Origin: a virus
Strand: one strand, 5' to 3'
DNA length: 64,000 bases
Virus record (IMG/VR): IMGVR_UViG_3300025137_000014
Span: 62,001 to 126,000 of that record
A program made the position numbers and the translations under genes. A model generated the notes under the pieces. That model did no database searches, was not told where the DNA came from, and saw only the letters and a program-made list of their open reading frames with translations. Shown piece after piece: positions 15,178-24,351 of the stretch; position 1 is the stretch's first letter; each line of letters starts with the position of its first letter.

Positions 15178-16914
15178 ATGGCAGAGCAAATTAAATTCGG
15201 AGACAGATTATTTCTAAAAGGCGAAAAGCTAATTTTAGATTCTGTCGCTAACGCAGTAATTAAACCTAAAAATGGAACACTAGAAATTGATGGTGACTTA
15301 CATGTATTGGGTGCAACTACTACAGTTAACTCAGAAACAGTTTCAATCGCAGATCCATTTATATTATTAAATGGTGATTTAACAGGATCAGCTACAGAAG
15401 ATGTTGGTATCGAAATCAATCGTGGAACAGACGATAATAAGAAATTAGGTTGGGACGAATCAGACGAAAAGTTTTCAACTTTTGGTAGCGAGTTTGTAAC
15501 AACGGCTATTGAAGCAAATAGTATTGAACTTACAGGCGCCCTAGTAGGTGATGTAAATTCAGAAAACGGTGATGTAATAATTGATGTTACTGGTAATGGC
15601 ACAGTTGATATTAACTCAGGTAATATTGACGGAACTGTTATTGGTGCAACTGTACCAGCACAAGCGACATTTACTACTATAACTGGTGATGGTACTGCAA
15701 TAACAAACGTATTAACAAATTATACTACAGATGATTTAACTGAAGGCACTGCATTATATTATACAGATGCACGTGCTAGAGCGTCTATTAGTATGTCAGC
15801 CAATAGTGAGTTAACATATGATCCAGCAACTGGTGTTATATCATTCTCAGGAAATTATTATCAAGATTCAGATGCTAGAGCGGCAATCTCAGTTGATGGT
15901 AATGAAATAGGTTATGACTCAGTAACTGGTATTATAAGTTATGATGCTCCTACAGACTTTGGTCTTTTAACAGATGCAAATGTTATTTCAGGAAGTACTG
16001 GAGGATCAACAGGTTCTAGTTTACCAACTAATGTTGGTTCTTTCTTTAATGATGCAGGGTATGTTACACAGAGTTATCAAGGCTTCACCGCAGATTGGCA
16101 AGCAGATGATGTAACTAATTTAAATGCGGCAAAGGCTTACACTGACCAACAAATTAATTCGGTTGTTGACGTTGCTCCGTTACAATTAAACACATTAAAA
16201 AAATTAGCGGCGGCAGTAAATAACGATGCCAATTATAGTACATCAATACAAAATCAAATTAATGCTATGGCAATAGCCAATAATTTAGCAACTGTGGCTA
16301 CATCAGGTAGCTTTAATGATTTACTAGACCAACCAATTATTCCTACAAATGTAAGTGACTTACCAAATGACAGTGGTTACTTAACTTCTGGTGATTTACC
16401 AACTAATAATATGATTAACAATGGTAATAATACAGTAGCAGGAAGCATAACACCATTAAACGATGCATCTTTCAGCTTGGGTTCTCCAACAAAAAGATGG
16501 GAATATGTATATGGTGAAACCATTGAGGCAACATATGCCGACTTGGCTGAAAGATACGAGGCAGATGCTGTTTATGAAACTGGCACTGTACTTATATTCG
16601 GCGGCGATAAAGAAGTTACTAGAACAGACGTACACACTGACTATAGAGTAGCAGGTGTAGTAAGTACTAACCCAGCTTATAAAATGAATTCAGATGCCGG
16701 CACAGATGATACACATCCTTACATTGCATTACGTGGTAGAGTTCCATGTCAAGTAATGGGACCAGTATCAAAAGGTGATTTAATGGTAACATCTAGTGTC
16801 AAAGGACACGCAAAAAGTGTTAAAGGAAATGACGTTGGTAATGCAGTTTTCGCCAAATCTTTGACAAATGACCCCTCAGAGGGCTCTAAAATTATAGAAG
16901 TAGTAATACTTTAA
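15178..16914 (+). CDS. Fibre-like virion protein with C-terminal G2-peptidase-like domain
   Basis: A 578-residue protein built as a phage fibre: an N-terminal region with GTLEIDGDLHVLGATTTVNS turns, one copy of the TDDLTEGTALYYTDARARASI repeat (about residues 182-203), beta-rich repeats, and a C-terminal domain (about 455-578) starting ATYADLAERYEADAVYETGTV with RVAGVVSTNPAYKMN and ALRGRVPCQVMG. That domain resembles the self-cleaving or trimerising ends of phage fibres (peptidase G2-like); the catalytic residues were not verified. A related copy ends the gene at 19319. Likely host-recognition or head-decorating fibre. Confidence 0.75.
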   Translation: MAEQIKFGDRLFLKGEKLILDSVANAVIKPKNGTLEIDGDLHVLGATTTVNSETVSIADPFILLNGDLTGSATEDVGIEINRGTDDNKKLGWDESDEKFSTFGSEFVTTAIEANSIELTGALVGDVNSENGDVIIDVTGNGTVDINSGNIDGTVIGATVPAQATFTTITGDGTAITNVLTNYTTDDLTEGTALYYTDARARASISMSANSELTYDPATGVISFSGNYYQDSDARAAISVDGNEIGYDSVTGIISYDAPTDFGLLTDANVISGSTGGSTGSSLPTNVGSFFNDAGYVTQSYQGFTADWQADDVTNLNAAKAYTDQQINSVVDVAPLQLNTLKKLAAAVNNDANYSTSIQNQINAMAIANNLATVATSGSFNDLLDQPIIPTNVSDLPNDSGYLTSGDLPTNNMINNGNNTVAGSITPLNDASFSLGSPTKRWEYVYGETIEATYADLAERYEADAVYETGTVLIFGGDKEVTRTDVHTDYRVAGVVSTNPAYKMNSDAGTDDTHPYIALRGRVPCQVMGPVSKGDLMVTSSVKGHAKSVKGNDVGNAVFAKSLTNDPSEGSKIIEVVIL

Positions 16915-16950
16915 TAATTAAATACATATAGTCATATATTAACATCCTAA

Positions 16951-16958
16951 GATAAATA
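16951..16958 (+). promoter_or_regulatory. Late promoter GATAAATA
   Basis: GATAAATA 72 bases upstream of the fibre gene at 17031. The preceding ATTAAATA near 16917 may be a second weak copy. Confidence 0.65.
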
Positions 16959-17030
16959 AGTGTAGATTACACTTAACCCAATTCAGTGTAGTTTATAATA
17001 AATCGATTTTTTATAGACGGGAGAAACAAT

Positions 17031-19229
17031 ATGGCGGCATATGCAATACAGTTCCGTCGTGGGACAACGACACAACACTCATCATTTACTGGCCTAGTAG
17101 GTGAAGTTACTGTCGATACTGACAAGAAAACTCTTGTAGTCCACGATGGCGCAACAACCGGCGGTTATCCACTTATGAGAGAAGGCGGTACTTCGTCTTC
17201 AACAACAGGAGCGTTCTCAAGTAACGTAACTATTGGTGGAACCATAGCGGTAACAAATACAGCTACATTCTCGGCAGGCGTAAATGTAACAGGTGATTCA
17301 GAATACACCGGTCACATAATTCCTGGTACGGATGACACATTTGACTTAGGCTCAACAACAAAAAGATGGCGTGACTTATACTTAGGCCCTGGCTCACTTT
17401 ATGTTAACAACAAGAAAATTCTTGAAGATGACAGTGGTACCATTACTATCAAAACTGATACTGATGAAAACCTAAAATTAGTGACTACAGGTACTGGTAC
17501 GATGCAAATCGAATCAAGCAACGGAATTCAGTTCACAGGCGAACTTAAAACTTCATCTGGTGATATTCAGGTCGGTGACCACATTGACATGAACTCAAAT
17601 ATCATCAAAGAAGTTGGCGCTCCAACAACTGGCTCTGATGCGGCCAACAAAACATACGTAGACAGTGCAGTTAGTACAGGTATCGGTTCAGGCGCCAATG
17701 CTGTTTCAGGTACAACTGGTGCGTTTACAAGTGATGTAACTATTGGTGGTGACTTAACTATTAATGGTACAACTACTACAATTAACACATCACAAATTAA
17801 CTTAGCAGACAACATTCTATTACTAAACTCAGATGCAACTGGCTCAGCCACAGCATCAGGTGGTATTGAAGTAGAACGTGGTGATGACTTAAACGTTCAG
17901 TTCTTATGGGACGAAACTAATGACCGTTGGTCAATTGGTGCAGAAGACCTATATTCATCAGGTGACTTTATCGGTAATTTAACTGGTAATGTAACTGGTA
18001 ATGTAACTGGTAACGTAACAGGTACAACAAGTGATATTTCAAATCATGACACAGATGACCTAGCAGAAGGTACAAACAAGTTATACTTCACAGATGCAAG
18101 AGCAAGGTCGGCTATATCAGTTTCAGGTGACTTAACATATAATTCAACAACTGGTGTAATTTCGACTCAAGGCTTAGCTTCAAGTGATACTGATGACCTA
18201 GCTGAAGGTTCAACAAATCTTTACTACACAAATGCACGTTTTGATACAAGACTAGCGGCAAAAGATACAGATGATGTATCAGAAGGCTCAACTAACTTGT
18301 ACTATACAGATGCACGTTGGGACTCAAGAATATCAACTAAGAATACAGATGATTTAGCTGAAGGTTCAAACAATGTGTATTATACAGATTCAAGAGCAGA
18401 TGCAAGAGTGGCATTGGCAACAGGCGCAAACTTAAATCTAACTAATCAAGACACTGATGACCTTTCAGAAGGTTCAACAAATCTTTATTATACAGATGCA
18501 AGAGCGAACTCAGCCTTTGATACAAGATTGGCACTTAAAGATACAGATGATGTATCAGAAGGTACTACTAACTTGTTTTACACTGATGCACGTGTAGGTT
18601 CTTATCTAAACACTAACTCATACGCAACTGAGGCATTCGTAACAAGTGCAGTTCAAGGCGTTGATAACTCAGACGAAATTACTGAGGGTTCAAGCAACTT
18701 GTTCTTTACTAACGAAAGAGCCCAAGATGCGGTTATGTCAAATGTTTCTGCAGGAACAGGTATCTCTGTATCATATGATGATGCGGCAGGTTCTTTAACT
18801 GTAACAAACACACAGACAGAACTTAATGATTATCTTGATAGTGCTTCATTCTCAGGCGGTACTCTAACTCTAGGAGTTAGTACTCAATCAGATGTAACAG
18901 TATCTTTAGATGGTCGTTATGTACAGTTAGGTAACACTTCTAAAAAACACACACATGCTTATGAGACAACTGCACAAGACGAAACAGATAACACTGGTTC
19001 TACTCATGCAATCACATGGGCAACATTAACTTCTGGTAAAATTTCTCTAGGCTCAGATGCCGTAGATTTTGCATCAGAAATAAATGACTCACCATATGCT
19101 GTTGTTTATATCAACAGAATGGTAGCACGACCAAATGAAGTAACGATTACTTCAACAGGTATTACTTTTGCGGCAGATGTTATTGCAGAAGACGATGAAG
19201 TTGAAATAGTCTACATGGACGAGCAATAA
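17031..19229 (+). CDS. Fibre / receptor-binding-type protein with seven internal repeats
   Basis: A 732-residue protein. Residues 1-50 (IQFRRGTTTQHSSFTGLVGEVTVDTDKKTLVVHDG) match the N-terminal domain seen in Mtd-like and many marine phage fibres. Then come beta-rich modules (including NLTGNVTGNVTGNVTGT) and, at about residues 340-565, seven copies of a DTDD(L/V)xEGxxNLYYTxAR motif. The last 90 residues form a separate domain (HTHAYETTAQDETDNTG...) likely to be the knob. It sits between two other fibre-like genes and is late-expressed. Probable adsorption or decoration fibre. Confidence 0.75.
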   Translation: MAAYAIQFRRGTTTQHSSFTGLVGEVTVDTDKKTLVVHDGATTGGYPLMREGGTSSSTTGAFSSNVTIGGTIAVTNTATFSAGVNVTGDSEYTGHIIPGTDDTFDLGSTTKRWRDLYLGPGSLYVNNKKILEDDSGTITIKTDTDENLKLVTTGTGTMQIESSNGIQFTGELKTSSGDIQVGDHIDMNSNIIKEVGAPTTGSDAANKTYVDSAVSTGIGSGANAVSGTTGAFTSDVTIGGDLTINGTTTTINTSQINLADNILLLNSDATGSATASGGIEVERGDDLNVQFLWDETNDRWSIGAEDLYSSGDFIGNLTGNVTGNVTGNVTGTTSDISNHDTDDLAEGTNKLYFTDARARSAISVSGDLTYNSTTGVISTQGLASSDTDDLAEGSTNLYYTNARFDTRLAAKDTDDVSEGSTNLYYTDARWDSRISTKNTDDLAEGSNNVYYTDSRADARVALATGANLNLTNQDTDDLSEGSTNLYYTDARANSAFDTRLALKDTDDVSEGTTNLFYTDARVGSYLNTNSYATEAFVTSAVQGVDNSDEITEGSSNLFFTNERAQDAVMSNVSAGTGISVSYDDAAGSLTVTNTQTELNDYLDSASFSGGTLTLGVSTQSDVTVSLDGRYVQLGNTSKKHTHAYETTAQDETDNTGSTHAITWATLTSGKISLGSDAVDFASEINDSPYAVVYINRMVARPNEVTITSTGITFAADVIAEDDEVEIVYMDEQ
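18044..18735 (+). repeat. Seven degenerate coding repeats in the fibre gene
   Basis: Seven units encoding DTDD(L/V)(A/S)EG(S/T)xNLYYT(D/N)AR begin near 18048, 18189, 18264, 18342, 18450, 18540 and 18672. Spacing varies (about 69 to 141 bases). This is internal tandem duplication in a fibre, with synonymous divergence between copies; not a CRISPR array. Confidence 0.7.
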
Positions 19230-19246
19230 AAATTAAACTTAACAAA

Positions 19247-19266
19247 GTAGGGGAGTAATCCCCTAC
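19247..19266 (+). other. Intercistronic hairpin with GNRA loop
   Basis: GTAGGGGA (19247-19254), loop GTAA, TCCCCTAC (19259-19266): a perfect 8-pair stem capped by a GNRA tetraloop. There is no T-run, so it is more likely an mRNA-stability or processing element than a terminator. Confidence 0.6.
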
Positions 19267-19318
19267 AGTTCAATATTGAACATGAGGTCAGCTAAAGACC
19301 TTTCGATTTAAGGAGATA

Positions 19319-20509
19319 ATGATGGGAAGAAAATTTAGACACAATGGTTCTACGAATACAAAAATTGGTCGTGGAACTTCATTCAAGTACGACAGTGATG
19401 GTAATCTATCACAGATTACAGGCACAGTAGATACAACTACTGATGATATTATTTTTACTGGTACAAAATCAAACCTAAGACGTATAGCAGATTTAGAGCG
19501 TAACGTATCTATTCTTGCATCACAAGATAGAGGTGACGGTGGTTCATCTACTGGTAAACTATTCGGTGGTAAAGTCAAATTCAAAAATCAAATTGAAGTT
19601 GATGGAACTTTAAAAGCGGATGGTGATGTTGACGTTGCAGGTACACTAGATGTACAAGCAGGTCTAACTCTTGGTTCAACTGCACAAGAAGTTGTACAAG
19701 ACTTAATCGGTGGTATGGCTAACACAGGCCTATCATACGATGATGCAAACAATCAAATTAATGTTGATACGTCAACAATAGCGACAAAATCTTATGCAGA
19801 TACGGCGGCAACAGATGCCGCGAATGCAGTAGTGGCGGCGGCACCTGGTTCATTAGATACACTAAACGAACTAGCGGCGGCTCTTGGTGATGATGCCAAC
19901 TTTGCTACAACTACAGCTACAAACATTGCTACAAAGGCGGCCCACGCAAGAACTATTACTGCGGGCAACGGTCTTTCAGGCGGTGGTGACTTAAGTGCAG
20001 ATAGAACAATCGCAATGGACGGTTCATATACTGGTGACTTTACAGTATCAGGTGATATCACTGCTAACGGTGGTGACATGACAGCAACACGTTTCAACGG
20101 TGAAGCAACAACGGCAAAATATGCCGACCTTGCAGAACGTTATGAAGCAGATGCAGAATACGATGAAGGCACAGTAATGATGTTTGGTGGAGAAAAAGAA
20201 GTAACAGCGGCAGAAGGTCACGGTTGTGACAGACTAGCAGGTGTTGTTTCAATGAAACCAGCTTATCTAATGAACGGCGAAGCAGGTGATGATGCGTCAC
20301 ACCCAGCTATCGCACTTCAAGGTCGTGTTCCAGTTAAAACTATGGGTGCAGTCAAAAAAGGCGACATCATGGTAGCGGCTGATAACAAAGGTCATGCTAT
20401 AGCATGGAAAGAAGACCACGATCCTAAAATGACGGCATATATCGGTATCGCAATCAAAGATAAAATCGAAGAAGGCGAAGGTATGGTCGAAGTTAAAGTA
20501 GGTAAGTAA
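19319..20509 (+). CDS. Fibre-like virion protein, paralogue of the 15178 product
   Basis: A 396-residue protein: an N-terminal coiled region (KSNLRRIADLERNVSILASQ), beta repeats, an SLDTLNELAAALGDDANFAT segment common in phage fibres, and a C-terminal domain (from about residue 263) starting AKYADLAERYEADAEYDEGTV that closely parallels the end of the 15178 product. The motif (F-G-G-x-K-E-V-T, then RLAGVVSxKPAYxMN and GRVPVKTMG) is shared. The ATG at 19319 follows AAGGAGATA. Likely assembles with, or substitutes for, the other fibre genes. Confidence 0.75.
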   Translation: MMGRKFRHNGSTNTKIGRGTSFKYDSDGNLSQITGTVDTTTDDIIFTGTKSNLRRIADLERNVSILASQDRGDGGSSTGKLFGGKVKFKNQIEVDGTLKADGDVDVAGTLDVQAGLTLGSTAQEVVQDLIGGMANTGLSYDDANNQINVDTSTIATKSYADTAATDAANAVVAAAPGSLDTLNELAAALGDDANFATTTATNIATKAAHARTITAGNGLSGGGDLSADRTIAMDGSYTGDFTVSGDITANGGDMTATRFNGEATTAKYADLAERYEADAEYDEGTVMMFGGEKEVTAAEGHGCDRLAGVVSMKPAYLMNGEAGDDASHPAIALQGRVPVKTMGAVKKGDIMVAADNKGHAIAWKEDHDPKMTAYIGIAIKDKIEEGEGMVEVKVGK

Positions 20510-20533
20510 GTAACTTAATAATTTACAATATAG

Positions 20534-20567
20534 AGAAGGTCGGCATTATAGTCGGCCTTCTTTTTTT
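20534..20567 (+). terminator. Intrinsic terminator
   Basis: AGAAGGTCGGC (20534-20544) pairs with GTCGGCCTTCT (20551-20561) with two G-U pairs, loop ATTATA, then Ts to 20567. It ends the fibre operon. Confidence 0.9.
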
Positions 20568-20582
20568 AAGGAGGAGAAAGTT

Positions 20583-20687
20583 ATGAAAAAACTAATGAAA
20601 AATAAGAAAGTATGGATTGCAGTAGCAGTTGTTATAATTGTTGCATGGTACATGTTCGGTGGTCAAGCACCAGTCGAAGCAGTGTAA
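20583..20687 (+). CDS. Small membrane protein, 34 residues
   Basis: MKKLMKNKKVWIAVAVVIIVAWYMFGG and a short polar tail: a basic N-terminus and a single transmembrane helix. An optimal ribosome-binding site (AAGGAGGAGAAAG) precedes the ATG. It lies between two strong terminators and has no promoter of its own that I can see, so it depends on read-through. Function unknown. Confidence 0.75.
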   Translation: MKKLMKNKKVWIAVAVVIIVAWYMFGGQAPVEAV

Positions 20688-20710
20688 CACAATTCAATAA
20701 TAAGATATTG

Positions 20711-20733
20711 AAGGGCGCTACGGCGCCCTTTTT
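20711..20733 (+). terminator. Intrinsic terminator with UACG tetraloop
   Basis: AAGGGCGC (20711-20718), loop TACG, GCGCCCTT (20723-20730), then Ts. The C(UACG)G loop belongs to the very stable UNCG class. It separates the converging plus- and minus-strand units. Confidence 0.9.
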
Positions 20734-20734
20734 A

Positions 20735-21436
20735 TTAGTCTTCTCCGCAGAAGAAATTCTTAAGTGTTTGGTATAATCCCCCACCTTGAGTATTAGTGTT
20801 TTCTTCAACCCAATCAGGAAACTTTTTAAATAGTCTTTTCCATTGTAGCATTTCATTATGTAAATCTATAATTTGTTTATAGTATTCACTTTTATTTGCA
20901 AATCCAAGTTCTTCTCTTATTTGCAAAATTCTTTCTCTACATTCTTTTAAGTCTAGTATATCTCTATCAACTGCAACAATAATATCATCAAATGCTTTTT
21001 CGTCAGAAAACTTATCTATCAAAAACTTATGATGTTTATTTTTCGGTTTACCATTATAAAGAAACATAATCTCTTGTAAGTCATAATATATTGCTTTTAC
21101 AGGATTTATAGTTTCTCTATATCGTTCGGTTACCTCTTTAATCTCAAATCTTATATCATCTGTAGATAATTTTTCTAATGTTGCTAATGCAATTATATTA
21201 ATCTTTTGTCTACTGCCTGTGATTTTCTTTTGTGATGATAATCTTATCTTTTTGATTACAGTATCTATTACTATTGTAGTATCTTTATCGATATCTTTCT
21301 TGATGTATTCTATATATTCTGGAGTGGCACTGTTGACGATGGCTCGTAATTCAGCCTCGGCATTCCCGGTCTTTAGGTACTCAATACAGTCCCTAATGAA
21401 TTTTTGTTTTTTGAAATCTATTATTCCAGTTTCCAC
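20735..21436 (-). CDS. Hypothetical protein (GTG start)
   Basis: A 233-residue, mostly helical, Lys/Glu/Ile-rich protein with no motif I recognise. Translation starts at GTG 21436, with AAGGGAGAA upstream. A possible variant late octamer (ATTAAATA, 21461-21454) lies 18 bases before the start, so it may be a late gene. It is the last gene of a minus-strand block of virion-type genes and might be a tail or baseplate component, but nothing in the sequence proves this. Confidence 0.65.
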   Translation of the reverse strand: METGIIDFKKQKFIRDCIEYLKTGNAEAELRAIVNSATPEYIEYIKKDIDKDTTIVIDTVIKKIRLSSQKKITGSRQKINIIALATLEKLSTDDIRFEIKEVTERYRETINPVKAIYYDLQEIMFLYNGKPKNKHHKFLIDKFSDEKAFDDIIVAVDRDILDLKECRERILQIREELGFANKSEYYKQIIDLHNEMLQWKRLFKKFPDWVEENTNTQGGGLYQTLKNFFCGED

Positions 21437-21453
21437 TCTGTTCTCCCTTACAG

Positions 21454-21461
21454 TATTTAAT
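21454..21461 (-). promoter_or_regulatory. Possible late promoter ATTAAATA
   Basis: A variant of the late octamer on the minus strand, 18 bases upstream of the GTG start at 21436. Confidence 0.3.
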
Positions 21462-21475
21462 AGAATCCTAAAAAG

Positions 21476-21901
21476 TTATAGTGACGATATAATTTCTCTT
21501 ATAACCTTTAATTTATTCTTTTTAAATAATGTTCTGCGAGTACCAGGGTGAAGTGGTTTTGGTAAGTAGTCATGCTCTATCCAAGCATAGCCTCCACTTT
21601 CATGATTTAGTTTAGGCATAAATTCTTTTTTTACTACTATTACAAAAGAATAATAACTAAAATCTTTATTTCGGGAATGGTATTGGTCAAGTGGATAAAT
21701 CTTATTCACATCTTTTTTAATATTGATGTTTAATTCTTCACATACTTCTCTAAGTAATGCTTGAGAAATATTCTCATTGTCTTCAACTTTTCCGCCCCAA
21801 AATCCCCAATTTCTTGGATGAGATCCGTACTTGTCCCTTTGTTGAAGAATAATTCTTTTTGTATCTTTAGCAACTATACATGCACCTGCGGCTTTTAACA
21901 T
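21476..21901 (-). CDS. Nudix hydrolase
   Basis: A 141-residue protein with a clear Nudix box at residues 37-59 (G-x5-E-x7-RE-U-x-EE), having Asn58 where the consensus has Gly. Nudix enzymes hydrolyse nucleoside diphosphates linked to other groups, such as oxidised dNTPs, NADH or dinucleoside polyphosphates; the substrate cannot be told here. RBS TAGGAAATC. It lies 11 bases downstream of the large virion gene and is presumably co-transcribed with it. Confidence 0.9.
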   Translation of the reverse strand: MLKAAGACIVAKDTKRIILQQRDKYGSHPRNWGFWGGKVEDNENISQALLREVCEELNINIKKDVNKIYPLDQYHSRNKDFSYYSFVIVVKKEFMPKLNHESGGYAWIEHDYLPKPLHPGTRRTLFKKNKLKVIREIISSL

Positions 21902-21912
21902 TTAACGATTTC

Positions 21913-23289
21913 CTACTGTAATAATTCTAATCGCCAGTATCCTGCATCATAGATTCCTTGGAATGTATCATTCCATTCACCGTCTTCAAATTTAAATTGC
22001 TGACCAGTAAAAGTATTAGAAACATATGCTCTTAAATTATAGCTATCTGCATCAAATGATTTAACCCATCCACTGCCATTATATTCAATAATATCATTTT
22101 TAGATGCATCTATTCCCCATGGTCCACTACCAGAAACATCAGTTAATGATAGATATCTTTGTCCAATTGCTGGACTTGGTATATTGTTGAAACCTGGTTT
22201 TGCGGTTGTGGCATCTATTACTCTATCTACTGCCGTAATAGTATTTGTAGGTAATGTATCTTTATCTACTGCAAATTCTAATAATTCAGGATTACCAGTT
22301 GAACTCATTGAACCTATGACATCAGCATCAAGGTTATCCATTTCACCATGATATTTTAGTCTAAGTCTTGAAATTCCATCATCAAGGGATCCGTAATTAG
22401 TTAATACTGTTTCCCATGTAACACTATCTTCATAATTTCCATTTTTTAATGGTTGACAAAAGTACTTGCCGTTTGATTCGGTTACTTTTAATGCATAGTT
22501 CTCTGGTGTTACAACTACTGTTGCAGTTTGTTTTAAATCACTAAAGAATTCAAATGCATCGGGATCATAATCTAATGTATCTAAATCTGTATATGTGTAT
22601 AAGTTGTGAATAATATTTCTTATTACATTTTGTCTTGTTACTTGTGCTGGAGGATTAATCCAAATAGGAATTTGAAAGGACAATGTAGCAATGTCAATTT
22701 GGTCTTCAATTCCTGCAGGTATTCCTCTACTACTCCACTGAATATCAGATAATTCAACAGTAGTAATAGTTGTCCAATCTACTGGATTATCATTGTGTTG
22801 AATTTCTAATGCTGGATTAAATAAAACTAAAATCTGTTCCATAAGTTGCAACTTTTGGTCTGTGTTACTAGTCCAAACATCTACTTGCATGTTAAGAAGA
22901 TAAGGAACAGGCATAAGTCGTTTAACATTAAATCTATTTCCTTCTTCATTTACATACTTACTTGTCACCTCATCAAATTTTCTTTCGGTAACTGCAACTG
23001 CATCGTTAAAAAATGGCTCTTGTACTCTTGCTCTATCAGGCTGTAGACTTTGTATCCAACAACCAATAAATGGTGCAGAGTTTACAATGTTTTCAGAATT
23101 ACCTTTCATGATAGCCGCGGCCATACGTGATATATCGCCGTAACGTGCTGGTACACGAATATAATAATCAGTTGTACCGTCTTTCATTTTCTTACCTGTT
23201 TTTACACTGAACCCACTGAATATTCTAATAAACTGTAGAATATATCTTCTTATTTGTTCATCGTAAAAGTGATGTTGCTTTATTGCCAT
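21913..23289 (-). CDS. Conserved virion structural protein
   Basis: A 458-residue protein beginning MAIKQHHFYDEQIRRYILQFIRIFSGFSVKTG, with RYGDISRMAAAIMKGNSENI, PFIGCWIQSLQPDRAR and a middle part (NMQVDVWTSNTDQKLQLMEQILVLFNPALEIQ) that I know as a recurring protein of marine T4-like phages without a firm T4 counterpart. The C-terminal 100 residues hold a Trp/Tyr-rich module (YLSLTDVSGSGPWG, YNGSGWVKSFD) similar to modules in the sheath protein. It starts 1 base after the upstream gene stop. Probably a neck, tail-completion or baseplate component. Confidence 0.7.
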   Translation of the reverse strand: MAIKQHHFYDEQIRRYILQFIRIFSGFSVKTGKKMKDGTTDYYIRVPARYGDISRMAAAIMKGNSENIVNSAPFIGCWIQSLQPDRARVQEPFFNDAVAVTERKFDEVTSKYVNEEGNRFNVKRLMPVPYLLNMQVDVWTSNTDQKLQLMEQILVLFNPALEIQHNDNPVDWTTITTVELSDIQWSSRGIPAGIEDQIDIATLSFQIPIWINPPAQVTRQNVIRNIIHNLYTYTDLDTLDYDPDAFEFFSDLKQTATVVVTPENYALKVTESNGKYFCQPLKNGNYEDSVTWETVLTNYGSLDDGISRLRLKYHGEMDNLDADVIGSMSSTGNPELLEFAVDKDTLPTNTITAVDRVIDATTAKPGFNNIPSPAIGQRYLSLTDVSGSGPWGIDASKNDIIEYNGSGWVKSFDADSYNLRAYVSNTFTGQQFKFEDGEWNDTFQGIYDAGYWRLELLQ

Positions 23290-23290
23290 T

Positions 23291-24286
23291 TTAATCTACC
23301 TTTGGTTTAACTGCTTTGGATAAGTTAACCTTTCCTGCAACAGTAGTACCGTCTTCAAGTTTAACAACACCGTCATTGTTGATAAATTTATGATGTAAAT
23401 GATTACCAACTTCCCAACCACCATCACTATCTTCAATTTTATACCACTTAATTCCTTGATATTGAAATAATCTGTTAGGATTATAATCAGTTCTTAAGAA
23501 GTAAGAATTGTCTGCTGGATTGCTAGGAAATCTTGTACCACTTGCAACGGTTGCCATATCTACATCTTTAGGATGTTCTCCTTCAGGTACATATTGCAAG
23601 TTGTTAGTTCTATAATCCCAGTATTTTCCGGGAACATTTTCTTGTGCTTCTTCAATGATAGCATCATTGATTTGAAGTTCTTTATTATAAGTAGACAATA
23701 TATTTTTTAAATCGTCTGCTTCTTCGCCTGTTCCAAGAATATCTGAGTACTCTTGTGTATCTTGTAATTGCTTACAACGAACACGCCAGATATGTGGCCA
23801 CCAACCTGGGTCAAAGCCTTCTGCGGCCTTTGATGCATCTTGCACTACCCAATATTGATTGACTGCTGGTGCGTCCTCGTCAAGTAACAAATCTTCTCTC
23901 ATATGTGGAAGTTCAATAACATCTCCTGTCATTAATTTTCTTCCCATTTTTTCTACCATGTCGTTTATGGCCATTGTGAATACAATTTGGTCATTGCCTA
24001 AAAACATTCCAAACTGAGATAAGTCCATATCTTGGTCTGAAACTGTATAAACACCACGTAAGTCATAGATGCTATCATCATACTTTCTATCACGATTCTC
24101 CATAAACAACAAATCTTGTATTGCTGGTTTGGTAGGATCATAGCTAGGATCAGTTGTATCTTGTGAACCTAAATATTTGTGAACAAGTAGCGAAGTGCCT
24201 CCATGTTCGAAGTGCGCCTTCACCATCTTATCGATGAATTTATAATCATTTCCCTTACGAGGGTTCCATAAACTTAATCTTGGCAT
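23291..24286 (-). CDS. Conserved virion structural protein (neck/tail type)
   Basis: A 331-residue protein starting MPRLSLWNPRKGNDYKFIDKMV, with QDLLFMENRDRKYDDSIYDLRGVY and a TGDVIELPHMREDLLLDEDAPAVNQYWVV region. It looks like a family of structural proteins in marine T4-like phages, possibly analogous to neck/head-completion proteins; exact role uncertain. A late octamer (24319-24312) precedes it by 26 bases on the minus strand, so it heads the late operon 24286-20735. It contains a short Trp module (RLFQYQGIKWYKIED) shared with gp18 and the next gene. Confidence 0.7.
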   Translation of the reverse strand: MPRLSLWNPRKGNDYKFIDKMVKAHFEHGGTSLLVHKYLGSQDTTDPSYDPTKPAIQDLLFMENRDRKYDDSIYDLRGVYTVSDQDMDLSQFGMFLGNDQIVFTMAINDMVEKMGRKLMTGDVIELPHMREDLLLDEDAPAVNQYWVVQDASKAAEGFDPGWWPHIWRVRCKQLQDTQEYSDILGTGEEADDLKNILSTYNKELQINDAIIEEAQENVPGKYWDYRTNNLQYVPEGEHPKDVDMATVASGTRFPSNPADNSYFLRTDYNPNRLFQYQGIKWYKIEDSDGGWEVGNHLHHKFINNDGVVKLEDGTTVAGKVNLSKAVKPKVD

Positions 24287-24297
24287 ATTTTTTTTCC

Positions 24298-24326
24298 TTG
24301 ACTTCTAACTGTATTTATCATATAAT
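24298..24326 (+). promoter_or_regulatory. Sigma70-type promoter TTGACT-17-TATAAT
   Basis: TTGACT (24298-24303), a 17-base spacer and a perfect TATAAT (24321-24326), 26 bases upstream of the dioxygenase gene at 24352. The spacer contains the opposite-strand late octamer, so early rightward and late leftward transcription share this DNA. Confidence 0.8.
24312..24319 (-). promoter_or_regulatory. Late promoter GATAAATA (leftward)
   Basis: GATAAATA on the minus strand, 26 bases upstream of the structural gene starting at 24286. It lies within the spacer of the rightward sigma70-type promoter. Confidence 0.65.
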
Positions 24327-24351
24327 GAAAGTATCTTGAAGGAGTAAGTAC

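Noticed and set aside
18044-18735. CRISPR-like repeat array
   Set aside because: The repeats are in frame within a fibre gene, vary in length and sequence, and lack uniform spacers.
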